Shown here: in pieces, positions 16,840 through 26,653 of the stretch | How positions within the stretch are numbered: position 1 is the first letter of the stretch | Layout: each line of letters opens with the position of its first letter | Source: an uncultured Bacteroidota bacterium | GTDB lineage: Bacteria > Bacteroidota > Bacteroidia > UKL13-3 | DNA: 50,526 nucleotides | Assembly (NCBI GenBank): GCA_903910445.1 | Contig: CAIVZR010000062.1 | Span: 1-50,526, forward strand | Direction: 5' to 3' | Position numbers and translations under genes: made by a program | Notes under the pieces: model-generated | The model's input: the letters and a program-made list of their open reading frames with translations, nothing else | Databases searched by the model: none | What the model was told of the DNA's origin: nothing

Positions 16840-19743
16840 TTAACGCAATGCCTCGTATATTACTTGCTGCATTTTACTTCTCACACTTAATTTTAAAATC
16901 TTGTCGTTCTCTTGATCGGGACAAACTCGGTTACTTAGAAAAACAAATACCATATTATATTTTGGATCAGCCCATACACTGATTCCTGTAAACCCAGTAT
17001 GTCCAAAGGTTAAAGTACTTGCCCCATTATACATCACATCGGCATCCGTTGGCTTGCGCTTCTGTTTATCAAAACCCAATCCACGCCGGCTAGTAAGCGA
17101 TTGATATGAAGTAAATAAATCAACCGTTTCAGAACTGAAATATTTTACGCCATTATAGGTTCCTTTATTTAGAAGCATTTGAAAGATAATACTTAAATCA
17201 TAGGCATTGCTAAATAGTCCAGCATGCCCAGCAACCCCACCAAATAGTGCTGCTCCAGGATCATGCACATAACCTTGCAATAATTGTTTCCTAAATACGG
17301 TATCATTTTGTGTGGGAACAATATCCTCTTTTTTATAATAGTGAAGTGGATTGAAGCTGGTAGTGGTAAGTCCTAAAGGTTGGTAAAAAGTTTTATTTAG
17401 GTACTTCTCAAAATCCTGAGCGGTAATTTTCTCAACCAATCGTTTTAATAAAATAAAATCCAGATCGCTATACACATATTTTCCTGGAGGCGCCACCGGG
17501 CTTTTTAGAATCGTCTTCCAAATCACATCCAGATAATTAGCACGCAAATACATACTATCAGCTACCTGTATCGAGTATTTTTTATCAGGTGAATTACGAA
17601 ACGCAGTAGTGTCTTTCATTGCATCTATGTAGAATGGAATCCAAGCCTTTAGTCCCGCTTCATGCAGGAGCACTTGTTTCACTGTAATATCTTTTTTGTT
17701 AGTAGTCTTTAACTCGGGCAGATAAAAGGATAGCTTCTGGTTCAAATCAATCTTTTTCTCATCATACAATTTCATCACCGCCAAATTGGTCGCTGCCACC
17801 TTAGTCACAGAAGCCAAATCGAATAGATTGTCATTATGAACAAACTGTGAATCGGTATTGTAGGTGAAAGTGCCAAATGACTTTTCATAACAAATCATAC
17901 CGTCTTTTGCAACGAGCACCTGACAGGCTGGAAATGCTTTTTCCGCAATGGCCCAGCGTGCAACCGTATCGATATTATTTAAAATTCTGCTGTCGAGTTG
18001 TACCGCTTCAGGTATGGTGTATTGCATCCCTTTCATGGCAGTGGTATTCACCGTTTGATGCAATACATAATGGTTATTCACATTTACTGGCAAGCTCCCC
18101 AAGGATGGTTTCAATCCAAAAATTATTTGCGAAGCGGTGAGCATATTAGCTTCTGTTTCTTCGAAGGCTTCAATTACATTCTTGGCATCATTAAAATTAG
18201 AGAGGCTATATGCATTGGCGAAGTTCACTAGAATCGTTTTTTTCTTTTTGCATAGTGCATTCACAAATGCTGCTTCTGTTGGGGTTATGCCATATTCCTT
18301 GGTGAAAAATCGGCTGGTTCCATGCAGGCTCACAATGACGATATCGTATAAGGCAAGTTTCTTCATCCAGGCGTTCACTTCGGCTTTGGTAAAATTTTTA
18401 TCGGTGGCATACACATCCATTTTTGCATAATGACGCAATTGCACTTGAAAGAAATTCTCTTTCTTATCGCCGATTACCAAACTTGCAATTTTTAATCCCG
18501 GGCGTTTTATCAATGGGAGTAATTGCTGTTGATTCGTCACAATACATACCGACGCATCCGCCATTTGTTGTATCAATAGTTTTGTTTGTGGTGGATTCAA
18601 ATCATCGATCACACATACCGAATCTATTGTATTAAATGTTTTGTAACCACTCCATGCCTTCGCTTTTAAAATGCGTAAAACATGCATATCAATATCTTTT
18701 TCATTGATGATATTGCTATCTAAAGCGCCCTTGATTCTTTGCACTGCCGTAGCTACATCATCCACACAAAGTAGCACATCGCAACCAGCCAAGAGTGCCA
18801 TGAGCTCGGCATCCCCATTCTTGTAGTATTTGGTGACCCCTTTCATGTTTAAAGCATCTGTAAAAATCAAGCCGTCAAATTTCAAGCGTTTGCGTAACAA
18901 ATCTGTTACAATGATTGGTGAAAGTGTTGCTGGTATATTTGGTGTGGTATCAAAGCAAGGCATATTGATATGTGCTACCATCACACCCATGGCGCCCACA
19001 TCACTTAAGTATTTAAATGGAAATAATTCCAATGAATCCAGTTGTTCCAGCGTCTTACACAGGATGGGTAAATCTTTATGCGAATCAACGCCTACATCTC
19101 CATGACCCGGAAAATGTTTGGCAGAAGTGATGATATGCGCTTCTTGCATACCTCTCATATAGGCAGCACTGTATTGTGCCACGCGGTGGGGTTCTTCTCC
19201 AAAAGAGCGATCACCAATCACAGGGTTTAGCGGGTTATTATTAATATCTACATCAGGAGCAAAGTTGATATTGATGCCCATGCGTTTACATTCACGACCC
19301 ACTTCCTTTCCCATCTCATAAATCAAACTATCGTTGCGCATGGCTCCAAGCTGCATCTGTTTGGTGAAGCTGGGAGTATTTTCTAAACGCATACTCAAAC
19401 CCCATTCTCCATCTATGGCAATAAACAAAGGTATTTTAGAAATATTTTGATAGTAGTTGGTTTGTTCCACCTGTTTTGCTGGACTTCCTTTAAAAAATAT
19501 TATTCCACCAACATGATAAGTTTTTATGAGGTCTTCAATCACAAATAAATCTTCCTTGGCGGAAGTAGCTGATACGATAAAAAGTTGCCCAATCTTTTCT
19601 TCCAGTGTCATTGTTTTTAGAAGACTATCAGCCCATTTATTCGGAGCCTTACATGGATGAACCTGAGCGTAACTCGATTGCGCCAAAAGAAATAGAATCA
19701 GGGTAATTAAAGGTTTTAGTAAATTTTTAGTAGCACTCATCAT
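16840..19743 (-). CDS. Fusion of GH3 beta-N-acetylhexosaminidase and serine hydrolase (beta-lactamase family)
   Basis: A 967-residue exported protein (signal peptide ~1-26, SSYAQ). Residues ~35-365 are a GH3/NagZ-type domain: MTLEEKIGQLF, AIDGEWG, GDRSFGEE, KHFPGHGDVGVDSH (His210, Asp220, His222, the NagZ Asp-His general acid/base loop) and IFTDALNMKG with the likely nucleophile Asp296. Residues ~370-580 are a linker domain as in two-domain GH3 enzymes. Residues ~590-965 are a class C beta-lactamase/esterase-like domain with SVTK (Ser645-Lys648), YSD (Tyr758) and HTG (His915). Both halves keep their catalytic residues. This pairing in Bacteroidota suggests periplasmic cell-wall sugar and peptide hydrolysis, although the exact reactions are inferred. 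A TATATTTG box lies at 19769-19762. Confidence 0.88.
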   Translation of the reverse strand: MMSATKNLLKPLITLILFLLAQSSYAQVHPCKAPNKWADSLLKTMTLEEKIGQLFIVSATSAKEDLFVIEDLIKTYHVGGIIFFKGSPAKQVEQTNYYQNISKIPLFIAIDGEWGLSMRLENTPSFTKQMQLGAMRNDSLIYEMGKEVGRECKRMGININFAPDVDINNNPLNPVIGDRSFGEEPHRVAQYSAAYMRGMQEAHIITSAKHFPGHGDVGVDSHKDLPILCKTLEQLDSLELFPFKYLSDVGAMGVMVAHINMPCFDTTPNIPATLSPIIVTDLLRKRLKFDGLIFTDALNMKGVTKYYKNGDAELMALLAGCDVLLCVDDVATAVQRIKGALDSNIINEKDIDMHVLRILKAKAWSGYKTFNTIDSVCVIDDLNPPQTKLLIQQMADASVCIVTNQQQLLPLIKRPGLKIASLVIGDKKENFFQVQLRHYAKMDVYATDKNFTKAEVNAWMKKLALYDIVIVSLHGTSRFFTKEYGITPTEAAFVNALCKKKKTILVNFANAYSLSNFNDAKNVIEAFEETEANMLTASQIIFGLKPSLGSLPVNVNNHYVLHQTVNTTAMKGMQYTIPEAVQLDSRILNNIDTVARWAIAEKAFPACQVLVAKDGMICYEKSFGTFTYNTDSQFVHNDNLFDLASVTKVAATNLAVMKLYDEKKIDLNQKLSFYLPELKTTNKKDITVKQVLLHEAGLKAWIPFYIDAMKDTTAFRNSPDKKYSIQVADSMYLRANYLDVIWKTILKSPVAPPGKYVYSDLDFILLKRLVEKITAQDFEKYLNKTFYQPLGLTTTSFNPLHYYKKEDIVPTQNDTVFRKQLLQGYVHDPGAALFGGVAGHAGLFSNAYDLSIIFQMLLNKGTYNGVKYFSSETVDLFTSYQSLTSRRGLGFDKQKRKPTDADVMYNGASTLTFGHTGFTGISVWADPKYNMVFVFLSNRVCPDQENDKILKLSVRSKMQQVIYEALR

Positions 19744-19761
19744 GTAGGGAACGTATTACCA

Positions 19762-19769
19762 CAAATATA
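19762..19769 (-). promoter_or_regulatory. Candidate -7 box for the GH3/serine hydrolase gene
   Basis: TATATTTG on the minus strand matches the TAnnTTTG consensus exactly and lies 18 bases upstream of the start codon. A matching -33 TTTG is not obvious. Confidence 0.45.
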
Positions 19770-19864
19770 ATTTTAAGCCAACCGATAAATGATTCACTTA
19801 TAAACAAAAACAGTACGAAAAGCACGCTGTTACTTGTTAATTAGACAATGAAATAATGGTAACT

Positions 19865-20107
19865 TTAAAGTGTAATTTTAAATTGATAACCTACTTGCAA
19901 TGCATAGGCAGGATTCATCACTTCCAGAATTATCGGTATGTCCTTAAATTTCAATATTGGTGTAAGTATTCTTGTTGAGTAGGATGGCAAAATTGGCGAG
20001 GTGCCTTTTGGCAAAAGAAGACAAATAAGATTTATCAAAACGAAAATGAATTTTTCACTAAATGCATTGACAATCCTGTTTTTAATTTCTTTCGATTCTT
20101 TTGAGTT
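19865..20107 (-). pseudogene. Possible remnant of an outer-membrane or secreted protein gene (C-terminal end)
   Basis: On the minus strand an 80-codon frame without stops runs from just after a TAA (20110-20108) to TAA at 19867-19865, with no good start codon. Its last ~45 residues look protein-like, with alternating strands and the ending NPAYALQVGYQFKITL, similar in style to the final strand of Bacteroidota beta-barrel proteins. The preceding part is lower quality, as expected if the 5' portion has been lost. It may equally be a chance frame; I have no homology evidence. Confidence 0.2.
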
Positions 20108-20234
20108 TTAGGCAATACACCGTTGTTGTAAGAATTTCGATGCACGAAGTATAAGTGATATCAATTTGGCAAATTTTACATTCTAAGGTAAATTAATTAC
20201 AAAATTCTCACCCCAAATTCTCTTCTACTTCAAT

Positions 20235-20242
20235 TATCTTTG
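20235..20242 (+). promoter_or_regulatory. -7 box of rarA
   Basis: TATCTTTG is an exact TAnnTTTG match and ends four bases before the rarA ATG at 20247. The predicted transcript start would be at or within a few bases of the start codon. No -33 TTTG is visible at 19-20 bases upstream. Confidence 0.5.
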
Positions 20243-20246
20243 CCCT

Positions 20247-21530
20247 ATGCAACCCATACCATTAGCCGAACGCATGCGCCCCAACCAACTCGATGAGGTG
20301 GTGGGACAAAAGCATCTTATAGGAAAGGGTTCGGTTCTACGCAACGCCATTGAAAGTGGTAATATCATGAGTATGATATTTTGGGGACCTCCAGGTGTAG
20401 GTAAAACTACCATGGCCAATATCATTGCACATACTTTGAAACGCCCATTCTTTGGACTTAGTGCGGTAAACTCGGGGGTGAAGGAAATTCGTGAAGTGAT
20501 TGAAAAAACCAATGCACACGATTTGTTTGCTTCGCGTGTACGCCCCATTTTATTTATAGATGAAATTCACCGATTCAATAAATCGCAACAAGATGCTTTA
20601 CTCGGCGTTGTTGAAAAAGGCACTGTAACTCTTATTGGTGCTACCACAGAGAATCCTTCCTTTGAAGTGAATGCAGCGTTGTTATCTCGTTGTCAGGTAT
20701 ATGTATTACAACATTTACAACGCGAAGATTTGGAACTGCTACTAAATCAGGCCTTTGAACGCGATGCCTGGCTTCAATCAAAACATGTCACCATCAAAGA
20801 AAACGAAGCTTTACTAAGATTGAGTGGTGGTGATGCAAGGAAGCTTTTGAACGTATTGGAAATTGTGGTGAGTGGGATGGAACAACAAAATCTGCACGAG
20901 ATAACCAATGAAGTCGTTGAAAATATCGTACAGCAAAAAATGGCATTGTATGATAAGAGTGGTGAGCAACATTATGATATCATCTCTGCCTTTATTAAAT
21001 CGATGCGAGGCAGCGATCCCAATGCGGCGGTATATTATTTAGCCCGTATGCTCGAAGGAGGAGAAGATCCATTATTTATCGCACGACGTATGCTTATCTT
21101 GGCAAGCGAAGATATTGGCATGGCGAATCCCACCGCCTTGGTGATGGCCAATAATGTATATAGTGCAGTGCACGCTATTGGGATGCCTGAAGCCCGAATT
21201 ATATTATCACATGGTGCTATTTATTTGGCCACCTCACCCAAAAGTAATAGTGCTTATATGGCTATTGAAGAAGCGATGCAAACTGTAAGAGAAACCGGTG
21301 ATGCACCCGTTCCGCTTCCTTTGCGCAATGCACCTACCCGACTCATGAAGGATCTAAATTATGGGAAGGATTACCAATATGCACATTCGTATGAAAATAA
21401 TTTTGTGGATTTGGAATTCCTGCCTGCAACGCTTTCTGGTAAGATGTTCTATCAACCAGGAAATAATAATAGAGAAAAGGAAGTAGCTGATAATTTGAGA
21501 AAATTATGGAAAGAGAAATATGGTTACTAA
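20247..21530 (+). CDS. rarA: Replication-associated recombination protein A (RarA/MgsA AAA+ ATPase)
   Basis: A 427-residue cytoplasmic AAA+ ATPase of the RarA/MgsA/WRNIP1 family, close to the usual ~440. The N terminus [17 protein letters not shown] is conserved in the family, which supports the first ATG. Walker A is [10 protein letters not shown] (46-55), Walker [19 protein letters not shown], sensor 1 [20 protein letters not shown], and sensor 2 lies in the GGDARKLLN segment. The C-terminal tetramerisation part includes the conserved SEDIGMANP. RarA acts at stalled replication forks. Its 3' end faces a convergent small gene 16 bases away, with an AT-rich hairpin between them (TTACTA/TAGTAA, 21525-21540). 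Confidence 0.96.
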   Translation: MQPIPLAERMRPNQLDEVVGQKHLIGKGSVLRNAIESGNIMSMIFWGPPGVGKTTMANIIAHTLKRPFFGLSAVNSGVKEIREVIEKTNAHDLFASRVRPILFIDEIHRFNKSQQDALLGVVEKGTVTLIGATTENPSFEVNAALLSRCQVYVLQHLQREDLELLLNQAFERDAWLQSKHVTIKENEALLRLSGGDARKLLNVLEIVVSGMEQQNLHEITNEVVENIVQQKMALYDKSGEQHYDIISAFIKSMRGSDPNAAVYYLARMLEGGEDPLFIARRMLILASEDIGMANPTALVMANNVYSAVHAIGMPEARIILSHGAIYLATSPKSNSAYMAIEEAMQTVRETGDAPVPLPLRNAPTRLMKDLNYGKDYQYAHSYENNFVDLEFLPATLSGKMFYQPGNNNREKEVADNLRKLWKEKYGY

Positions 21531-21545
21531 AAATAGTAATGTCTT

Positions 21546-21986
21546 TCAATCCTTTCTTTTCCAGTGAATAATTCTTACTTCATTATCTTCTAAAGCAGCT
21601 TCAGCCTCTACCCAAAACATGGCTCTTTTATTCCAGGATGGGGTACACATAAAAACGGTTCTTCCCGTTGTTTTTCCAGTGGTGTCGGGATAGTGTTGAA
21701 CCGCACTGATGCGTGCTTTCGAGCCCTCAAATGTTATAGGGCATCGTTTCCCATCGATATCGCCTTTACTAAAAAAGTATTCATAAAAATCAATACCTGT
21801 TTCCCATTGCCAGGCAGTGCTGGTGTCTACCCAACGTGTTTTAACTAAATAATCAATATTTTTATAATTGGTGCTATAGGCAGGTTTGAGTAATACAATA
21901 GTATCACCAACCGTGATCTCAACACTTTCTTGAGCGTATAATCCTAAGGTGAAAAATACCAAAAACAAAAACAAGATTTTTTTCAT
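21546..21986 (-). CDS. Hypothetical secreted protein
   Basis: A 146-residue protein with a typical signal peptide ending LGLYAQ at ~19. The mature part is beta-rich and includes EITVGDTIVLLKPAYS, DGKRCPITFEG and a Trp-rich tail (RIIHWKRKD), with two Cys that could form a disulfide. I recognise no domain. It lies 129 bases from the WD40-caspase gene on the same strand; a functional link is not established. Confidence 0.7.
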   Translation of the reverse strand: MKKILFLFLVFFTLGLYAQESVEITVGDTIVLLKPAYSTNYKNIDYLVKTRWVDTSTAWQWETGIDFYEYFFSKGDIDGKRCPITFEGSKARISAVQHYPDTTGKTTGRTVFMCTPSWNKRAMFWVEAEAALEDNEVRIIHWKRKD

Positions 21987-22115
21987 GACAGGCTCAAAAA
22001 TAGCATGTTTAAAAGTAAAGAAATGTTAACGAATAATTTATAATCTTATGCAATAAATGGGTTCCGAGGCATATAGAATAATAAATCAAAAATAGCTGAT
22101 TAGGATTCATTTCCC

Positions 22116-25100
22116 TTACCATACTTCCCAATTATTTTCGGTATTCTCTTTCCTTGAGGTGGGTCGTTGTCGGCCCCCAGTGAGTATTTGTACCTGTGCA
22201 CTCACATAATTTTTCAATTCTTCAATGGTGGTCTTCTGATTCTTATCGATGTCGGCAGCCCCATTTTGCAAAGCATTGAGCACACAATAAGTAAACACCC
22301 CGTTATTCCATTGAGCACTTTCAAGCGCATATTCTTTACCGCCAGCAGCACTTATTACAATGGCTCCGTTGCCATTACTGATATCGCTAAAAAGGTCTTG
22401 CATTAACTCAAAACTATTTTCAAGTCCTATACTATTACTATCGATAATCAAATCGGATCCTCTGGCTGCGATGCCCGAAACACCTGGGTTTGCAGGTCCA
22501 TTCACAACCCTAATATTCTCCGATTTATCAATTTCGCCACTATGGCAAGCATCTACCAATAATAATTTATTTCGTGAAGGAATCCCATCAAGCAAATCTT
22601 CCAGGTCGTCGTATAATAATCCTTTTAACTCGGGATGTTGAAAATCCATATCATAGGTGGCATAATAAAAATCGAGTGACTTGCTTAATAATCCATGGCC
22701 ACTCAAGGAGATGATAACTTTATCATTCACCGATGTTTTCATCAGGAGTTCTTTAAGTGCAAGGATATTGGCTTTGGTAGCTTTCTCATTGGTGAGTAAA
22801 ATTACCTTCGCATTTTTTAATTGGAGTTGTTTCGATAAGTCACTCACATCTTTTTCGGCATACTTCAAATTAAAAGAGCTGTCTTGATAACGACTCACTC
22901 CAATACCAATAAAGTAAGTAGTATAGTTTGCGGCTCCTCCTTCATACACTATTTCAAATTGCTCTTTATAACTTTCCACTCCCTGAGCATTGATGCAGGA
23001 TACGGTAATTTTATTCTTTTCGTTACTTAGGGTTAAAGCACATTCTTCAATTACGGAATTGCCTGTAATAGCTTTCCCTCTTACTCCATACACGGGCACA
23101 TCATTCACCCATACATGTAAACTCTTGAGTGCATATATAGGATCTTCGGCTTTTATTTTGAAATGCAATTCAGATGCTTTGGTGCTGATGGGTATTTGAT
23201 TATTGACAATTGCAATAGTAGGAACATGAAAAGTACCACCCAATTGCTTCTCATCAAAACCTGCTCTCACGAGGCGTTTTTGATAGGCCACATAATACGA
23301 TTTGATTAAAGGAACATTCGGGTTGTTTTTTTCATCTTCAAAAGCCAATCGCGAAATATCGTTCAATATAATATCGGGGCGATTGTATTTTAAATCGAAT
23401 TGCTCGAAGGGATAAATTTCATTTCCAATTCTAAAGGATAATGCCTTCGCGGCACCCTTGGTTGCAAAATAATAACCTTGAGGATTGGTGATAATATAGT
23501 CGTTGCCTCCCTTTAAAATCAGGTAACTCAAGAGCTCCTTCCCACTTGTTATATCCCAAATTTTGAGTTGTGTGTCGAGGCTGCCACTAAAAATATATTT
23601 TTGATTATTGCTGAATAAAACACTTCGTACTTCATTTTGATGCCCTGCAAATGATTTAATTAATGTCCCGCTAGTCACATCATAAAGCCTCACCATAAAA
23701 TCGGCACCTCCACTACAAATTAATTTCCCATTGGCACTAAAGCTGATAGTAGAAAATCCTGCCCCGTATTGTTTAATATGTTTTATTAGTTCGCCCGTTG
23801 TGGCATCAAAAATCTTTATCCAGCTGCCGCCGCAAGCGGCAATGTACTTGCCATCGGGGCTATAGGCTACCGACATGATGGAGGTGTATTTCATGGCAAA
23901 ATTTCCATCCATACTCATCGAAGTTACAGAGCCATACGCCATCACCATCGACGTATCATAATATCCACTAATTAAACTGTGTGATTCAATAGTTTTCGAA
24001 AGTGCTTTACTTTCATAACTATACAGGAGTAACTTCCCATCCAAAGTACCTGCCGCAAAGCTAGCGCCGTCGGGGCTTACCGCCAAGGAACCAATCCCAC
24101 TTTTATCGGCAAAAATGGTTTCCGATTTATTACGATCGGGGCGCCAAAATAAAATATTTCCATCCTTGGTACCCCCGAGATAATTTTTTCCATTGGGTGT
24201 CATGGTAACTGCTTTCATTGGTGCAGATCCAATACTCATATCACCACTATTGCCATTACCAGGAAATGCATACCACGATAATTTACCATTGACACAAGAA
24301 GCCCCAATGGATTTGTTGCGTGTACTGAAAGCGATTTGTGTAATAAACTCGTTTGCGCCTTCGCCTTTGAAAAATGGAAGTAGTTTCCCGCGTTGTAAAT
24401 CCCATACTCCAACATGATTGCCAGTTTCTAAATGCCCTGAAGAGAATGCCAAATAATTTCCCGAACCACTTAAGCTAAGGCTTTGTAGGTATTCGCTGAT
24501 GGAGGCAAAATTGCGAACCACTTTCCCGGTTGCTAAACTATAGAGCTTGGATGTCCAGTCATTACTCGCAGTAAGAAGAAATCGTCCATCGGTACTAAAC
24601 ACTAAATCATTCACCATGCCAGTATGCGCTTTCACCAAATTAACTATATCACCCGATTGATTGAGTAAGGGTTTTCCATCAATGGTTTTCACATTTACAC
24701 TTCCATCTTCTAATGCATACGCTAATTGTGTTCCAGCTTCATTCAGGGTGGAAGTGGTATATCGTAGAGAGTCTTTGGCCCATGCTTCAATTTTTTTCTG
24801 GGTGCTTAACTGATAACATACCAATGATTCATAATTGCTTAATACTACGATATCATGATGGGCACTCATGGCATCTGGACTATAAATTCCAGGCATCGAT
24901 TGTAAGAGTTTACCATCACTCATTGAATAGGTAAGTATTTTTTCTTTTTTATATTCAGAGGTGGCAATGAATAAGGATTTATCATCATCACTAAATTGTA
25001 TCAGCTTTGCATTACTCATTGGTAACTTGCGGTAAGTACTAAAATCGTTGGTATTAAGTAGGAATACGCCATCATCATTCTTGCATGCCAACCATTGATT

Positions 25101-25478
25101 GGAGTGACTTAAGGCAATACAACTAACTGGAGATTTCGGATTAACAAGTTGTTTTAAAATCTTACCCGTGAGTGCATCCCATTTGATAATTCGTTGATCG
25201 TCCCAACTACAGCTATAGATAGTTTTTCCATCTTTACTAATCTGAACAGCATACACCAAACCACGATGACCATTAAATGTGCGGATTAATAATCCGTTAC
25301 TCATATTCCATAATTTGATGGTATTATCACTACTTCCGGTTACTGCATATTGCCCATCGGGGGTCATGCTTACACAACGCACACGGTCGCTATGGCCAAG
25401 CTGCACCATGGTTTCTGCTTGCTGAGCATAGGTATGATAGCTGATAAATAATAGAAGAATGTAAAATAATTGTTTCAT
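22116..25478 (-). CDS. Secreted WD40-repeat protein with C-terminal caspase-like peptidase domain
   Basis: An 1120-residue protein starting with a signal peptide (cut near YAQQ, ~18). Residues ~25-690 hold a long series of WD40 repeats, enough for two propellers; clear blade ends are GSSDNTIKLW, SCSWDDQRIIKW and GSLDTQLKIW. A beta-sandwich-like linker follows (~740-845). Residues ~851-1110 are a peptidase C14 (caspase/metacaspase) domain: YFIGIGVSRYQ on the first strand, catalytic His928 in SLSGHG and catalytic Cys978 in LLLVDACHSGE, so the dyad is intact. No T9SS sorting domain is seen, which suggests a periplasmic location. Caspase-fold enzymes cut after basic or acidic residues; its target is unknown. 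WD40 parts usually bind partners or sense signals. Confidence 0.9.
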   Translation of the reverse strand: MKQLFYILLLFISYHTYAQQAETMVQLGHSDRVRCVSMTPDGQYAVTGSSDNTIKLWNMSNGLLIRTFNGHRGLVYAVQISKDGKTIYSCSWDDQRIIKWDALTGKILKQLVNPKSPVSCIALSHSNQWLACKNDDGVFLLNTNDFSTYRKLPMSNAKLIQFSDDDKSLFIATSEYKKEKILTYSMSDGKLLQSMPGIYSPDAMSAHHDIVVLSNYESLVCYQLSTQKKIEAWAKDSLRYTTSTLNEAGTQLAYALEDGSVNVKTIDGKPLLNQSGDIVNLVKAHTGMVNDLVFSTDGRFLLTASNDWTSKLYSLATGKVVRNFASISEYLQSLSLSGSGNYLAFSSGHLETGNHVGVWDLQRGKLLPFFKGEGANEFITQIAFSTRNKSIGASCVNGKLSWYAFPGNGNSGDMSIGSAPMKAVTMTPNGKNYLGGTKDGNILFWRPDRNKSETIFADKSGIGSLAVSPDGASFAAGTLDGKLLLYSYESKALSKTIESHSLISGYYDTSMVMAYGSVTSMSMDGNFAMKYTSIMSVAYSPDGKYIAACGGSWIKIFDATTGELIKHIKQYGAGFSTISFSANGKLICSGGADFMVRLYDVTSGTLIKSFAGHQNEVRSVLFSNNQKYIFSGSLDTQLKIWDITSGKELLSYLILKGGNDYIITNPQGYYFATKGAAKALSFRIGNEIYPFEQFDLKYNRPDIILNDISRLAFEDEKNNPNVPLIKSYYVAYQKRLVRAGFDEKQLGGTFHVPTIAIVNNQIPISTKASELHFKIKAEDPIYALKSLHVWVNDVPVYGVRGKAITGNSVIEECALTLSNEKNKITVSCINAQGVESYKEQFEIVYEGGAANYTTYFIGIGVSRYQDSSFNLKYAEKDVSDLSKQLQLKNAKVILLTNEKATKANILALKELLMKTSVNDKVIISLSGHGLLSKSLDFYYATYDMDFQHPELKGLLYDDLEDLLDGIPSRNKLLLVDACHSGEIDKSENIRVVNGPANPGVSGIAARGSDLIIDSNSIGLENSFELMQDLFSDISNGNGAIVISAAGGKEYALESAQWNNGVFTYCVLNALQNGAADIDKNQKTTIEELKNYVSAQVQILTGGRQRPTSRKENTENNWEVW

Positions 25479-25601
25479 TAGCTATTAACGATAAGTACTG
25501 CAAGTTAGGAATTATAAAATAATTGAAGATACCTTTAAGAGGGTATTCCAACATATTGCTATTATTCTTAAATTCACGACTTCAAACAAACAGCTCATCT
25601 C

Positions 25602-26639
25602 ATGAAAAATTTCTTCTTCATTCTATGTTTTATAATTATAGGACAATCGTTAAATGCCCAATTATACCCGATTAAAATCAATAATGATTGGGGTTATATT
25701 GATACTACTGGAAAGATCGCGATTGAACCTGCATTTAAATGGGCAGGCTTTTTTATTGATGGTTTAGCATTTGTTTCATCAGGGAAACAATTTGGTTTTA
25801 TTGATGAAACAGGGAAGCTGGTTATCAAAGAGCAGTTTGCTAATGTTTCAAATTTCTCGGAAGGATATGCTAGTTTTTTGGAAGATGAAGATTGGGGTGT
25901 AATCAATACCAAAGGGGAAATAGTGATTGAACCAAGGTTTGCAGCCCCATTAATATTTCATGATGGTTTAGCCAAATTCAAATTGGAACGTGGATTATTC
26001 TCCACTTATGGCTTTGTAAATGCCAAAGGAGACACTGCAATTTATCCCCGATACGAAAAGCTGAGTGAATTTAGTAATGGGGTATGTATGGCTTCAGAAG
26101 ATGGAAGTAAATATGGATATATCAATACCCAAGGCGAATGGGTTATACCAGCAACCATGGATATTGGAGTGATGATGAAAATTAATGGAGAATATGATTT
26201 CAGTGATAAAGATTTTAGCAATGGATTTATTGCAGTTTCTAAAAATGATAAATATGGCTTGATGGATATCAATGGGAAAATGGTGCTCGATTATAAATTT
26301 GATTTCATTGGCAAATACTCCGAAGGACTGGCTCCAGCTAAGAAAGATAGCTTGTATGGCTATATCGATCAACGTGGTAATTGGGTAATTAAGCCCATTT
26401 ATAATGGAGCCGAAATGTTTCGTAATGGATTGGCCGCCGTTTCGAAGGGTCCTTACTTAAGTGAACAATGGGGATTTGTTGATCATTCAGGAAAAGTGGT
26501 TATTCCTTTGAATATTTATGGAAATTTTAATCCATACAAACCGATGGAATTTTTCAAAGGTGCCGTAGCGTGTTATATCACCGAAGGGGTTTTTGGATAT
26601 ATCAATAGAGCAGGAAAGGTGATCTGGAAATTAGAATAG
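25602..26639 (+). CDS. Secreted WG-repeat protein
   Basis: A 345-residue protein with a signal peptide (~1-19) followed by about eight to nine WG beta-hairpin repeats of the pattern 'wGyid..G..vi.P.f....F..GlA.v', for example NDWGYIDTTGKIAIEP, QFGFIDETGKLVI and GYIDQRGNWVIKP. The repeats fill the whole mature protein, with no catalytic motif. WG repeats are thought to mediate binding. It is divergently transcribed from the WD40-caspase gene with 123 bases between the starts, so the two could share regulation. An interaction between them is only a suggestion from position. Confidence 0.88.
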   Translation: MKNFFFILCFIIIGQSLNAQLYPIKINNDWGYIDTTGKIAIEPAFKWAGFFIDGLAFVSSGKQFGFIDETGKLVIKEQFANVSNFSEGYASFLEDEDWGVINTKGEIVIEPRFAAPLIFHDGLAKFKLERGLFSTYGFVNAKGDTAIYPRYEKLSEFSNGVCMASEDGSKYGYINTQGEWVIPATMDIGVMMKINGEYDFSDKDFSNGFIAVSKNDKYGLMDINGKMVLDYKFDFIGKYSEGLAPAKKDSLYGYIDQRGNWVIKPIYNGAEMFRNGLAAVSKGPYLSEQWGFVDHSGKVVIPLNIYGNFNPYKPMEFFKGAVACYITEGVFGYINRAGKVIWKLE

Positions 26640-26653
26640 ATAGTTTGAAATTA

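Larger units (their letters stand above)
19744..20246. other. Long intergenic region between GH3 fusion and rarA
   Basis: This 503-base gap between divergent genes holds promoter elements at both ends and no complete gene that I can identify. A minus-strand open frame at 19865-20107 may be a gene remnant and is listed separately. A small palindrome, CTTTTG-G-CAAAAG, lies at 20005-20017. Confidence 0.55.

Noticed and set aside
20005-20017. CTTTTG-G-CAAAAG palindrome in the GH3-rarA gap
   Set aside because: Short and AT-rich with no positional relation to a promoter; such repeats are expected by chance in this composition.
22116-25478. WD40-caspase gene as part of an antiphage defence operon
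   Set aside because: The protein has a signal peptide and no nuclease, cyclase or effector partner nearby, so an intracellular defence role is not supported.
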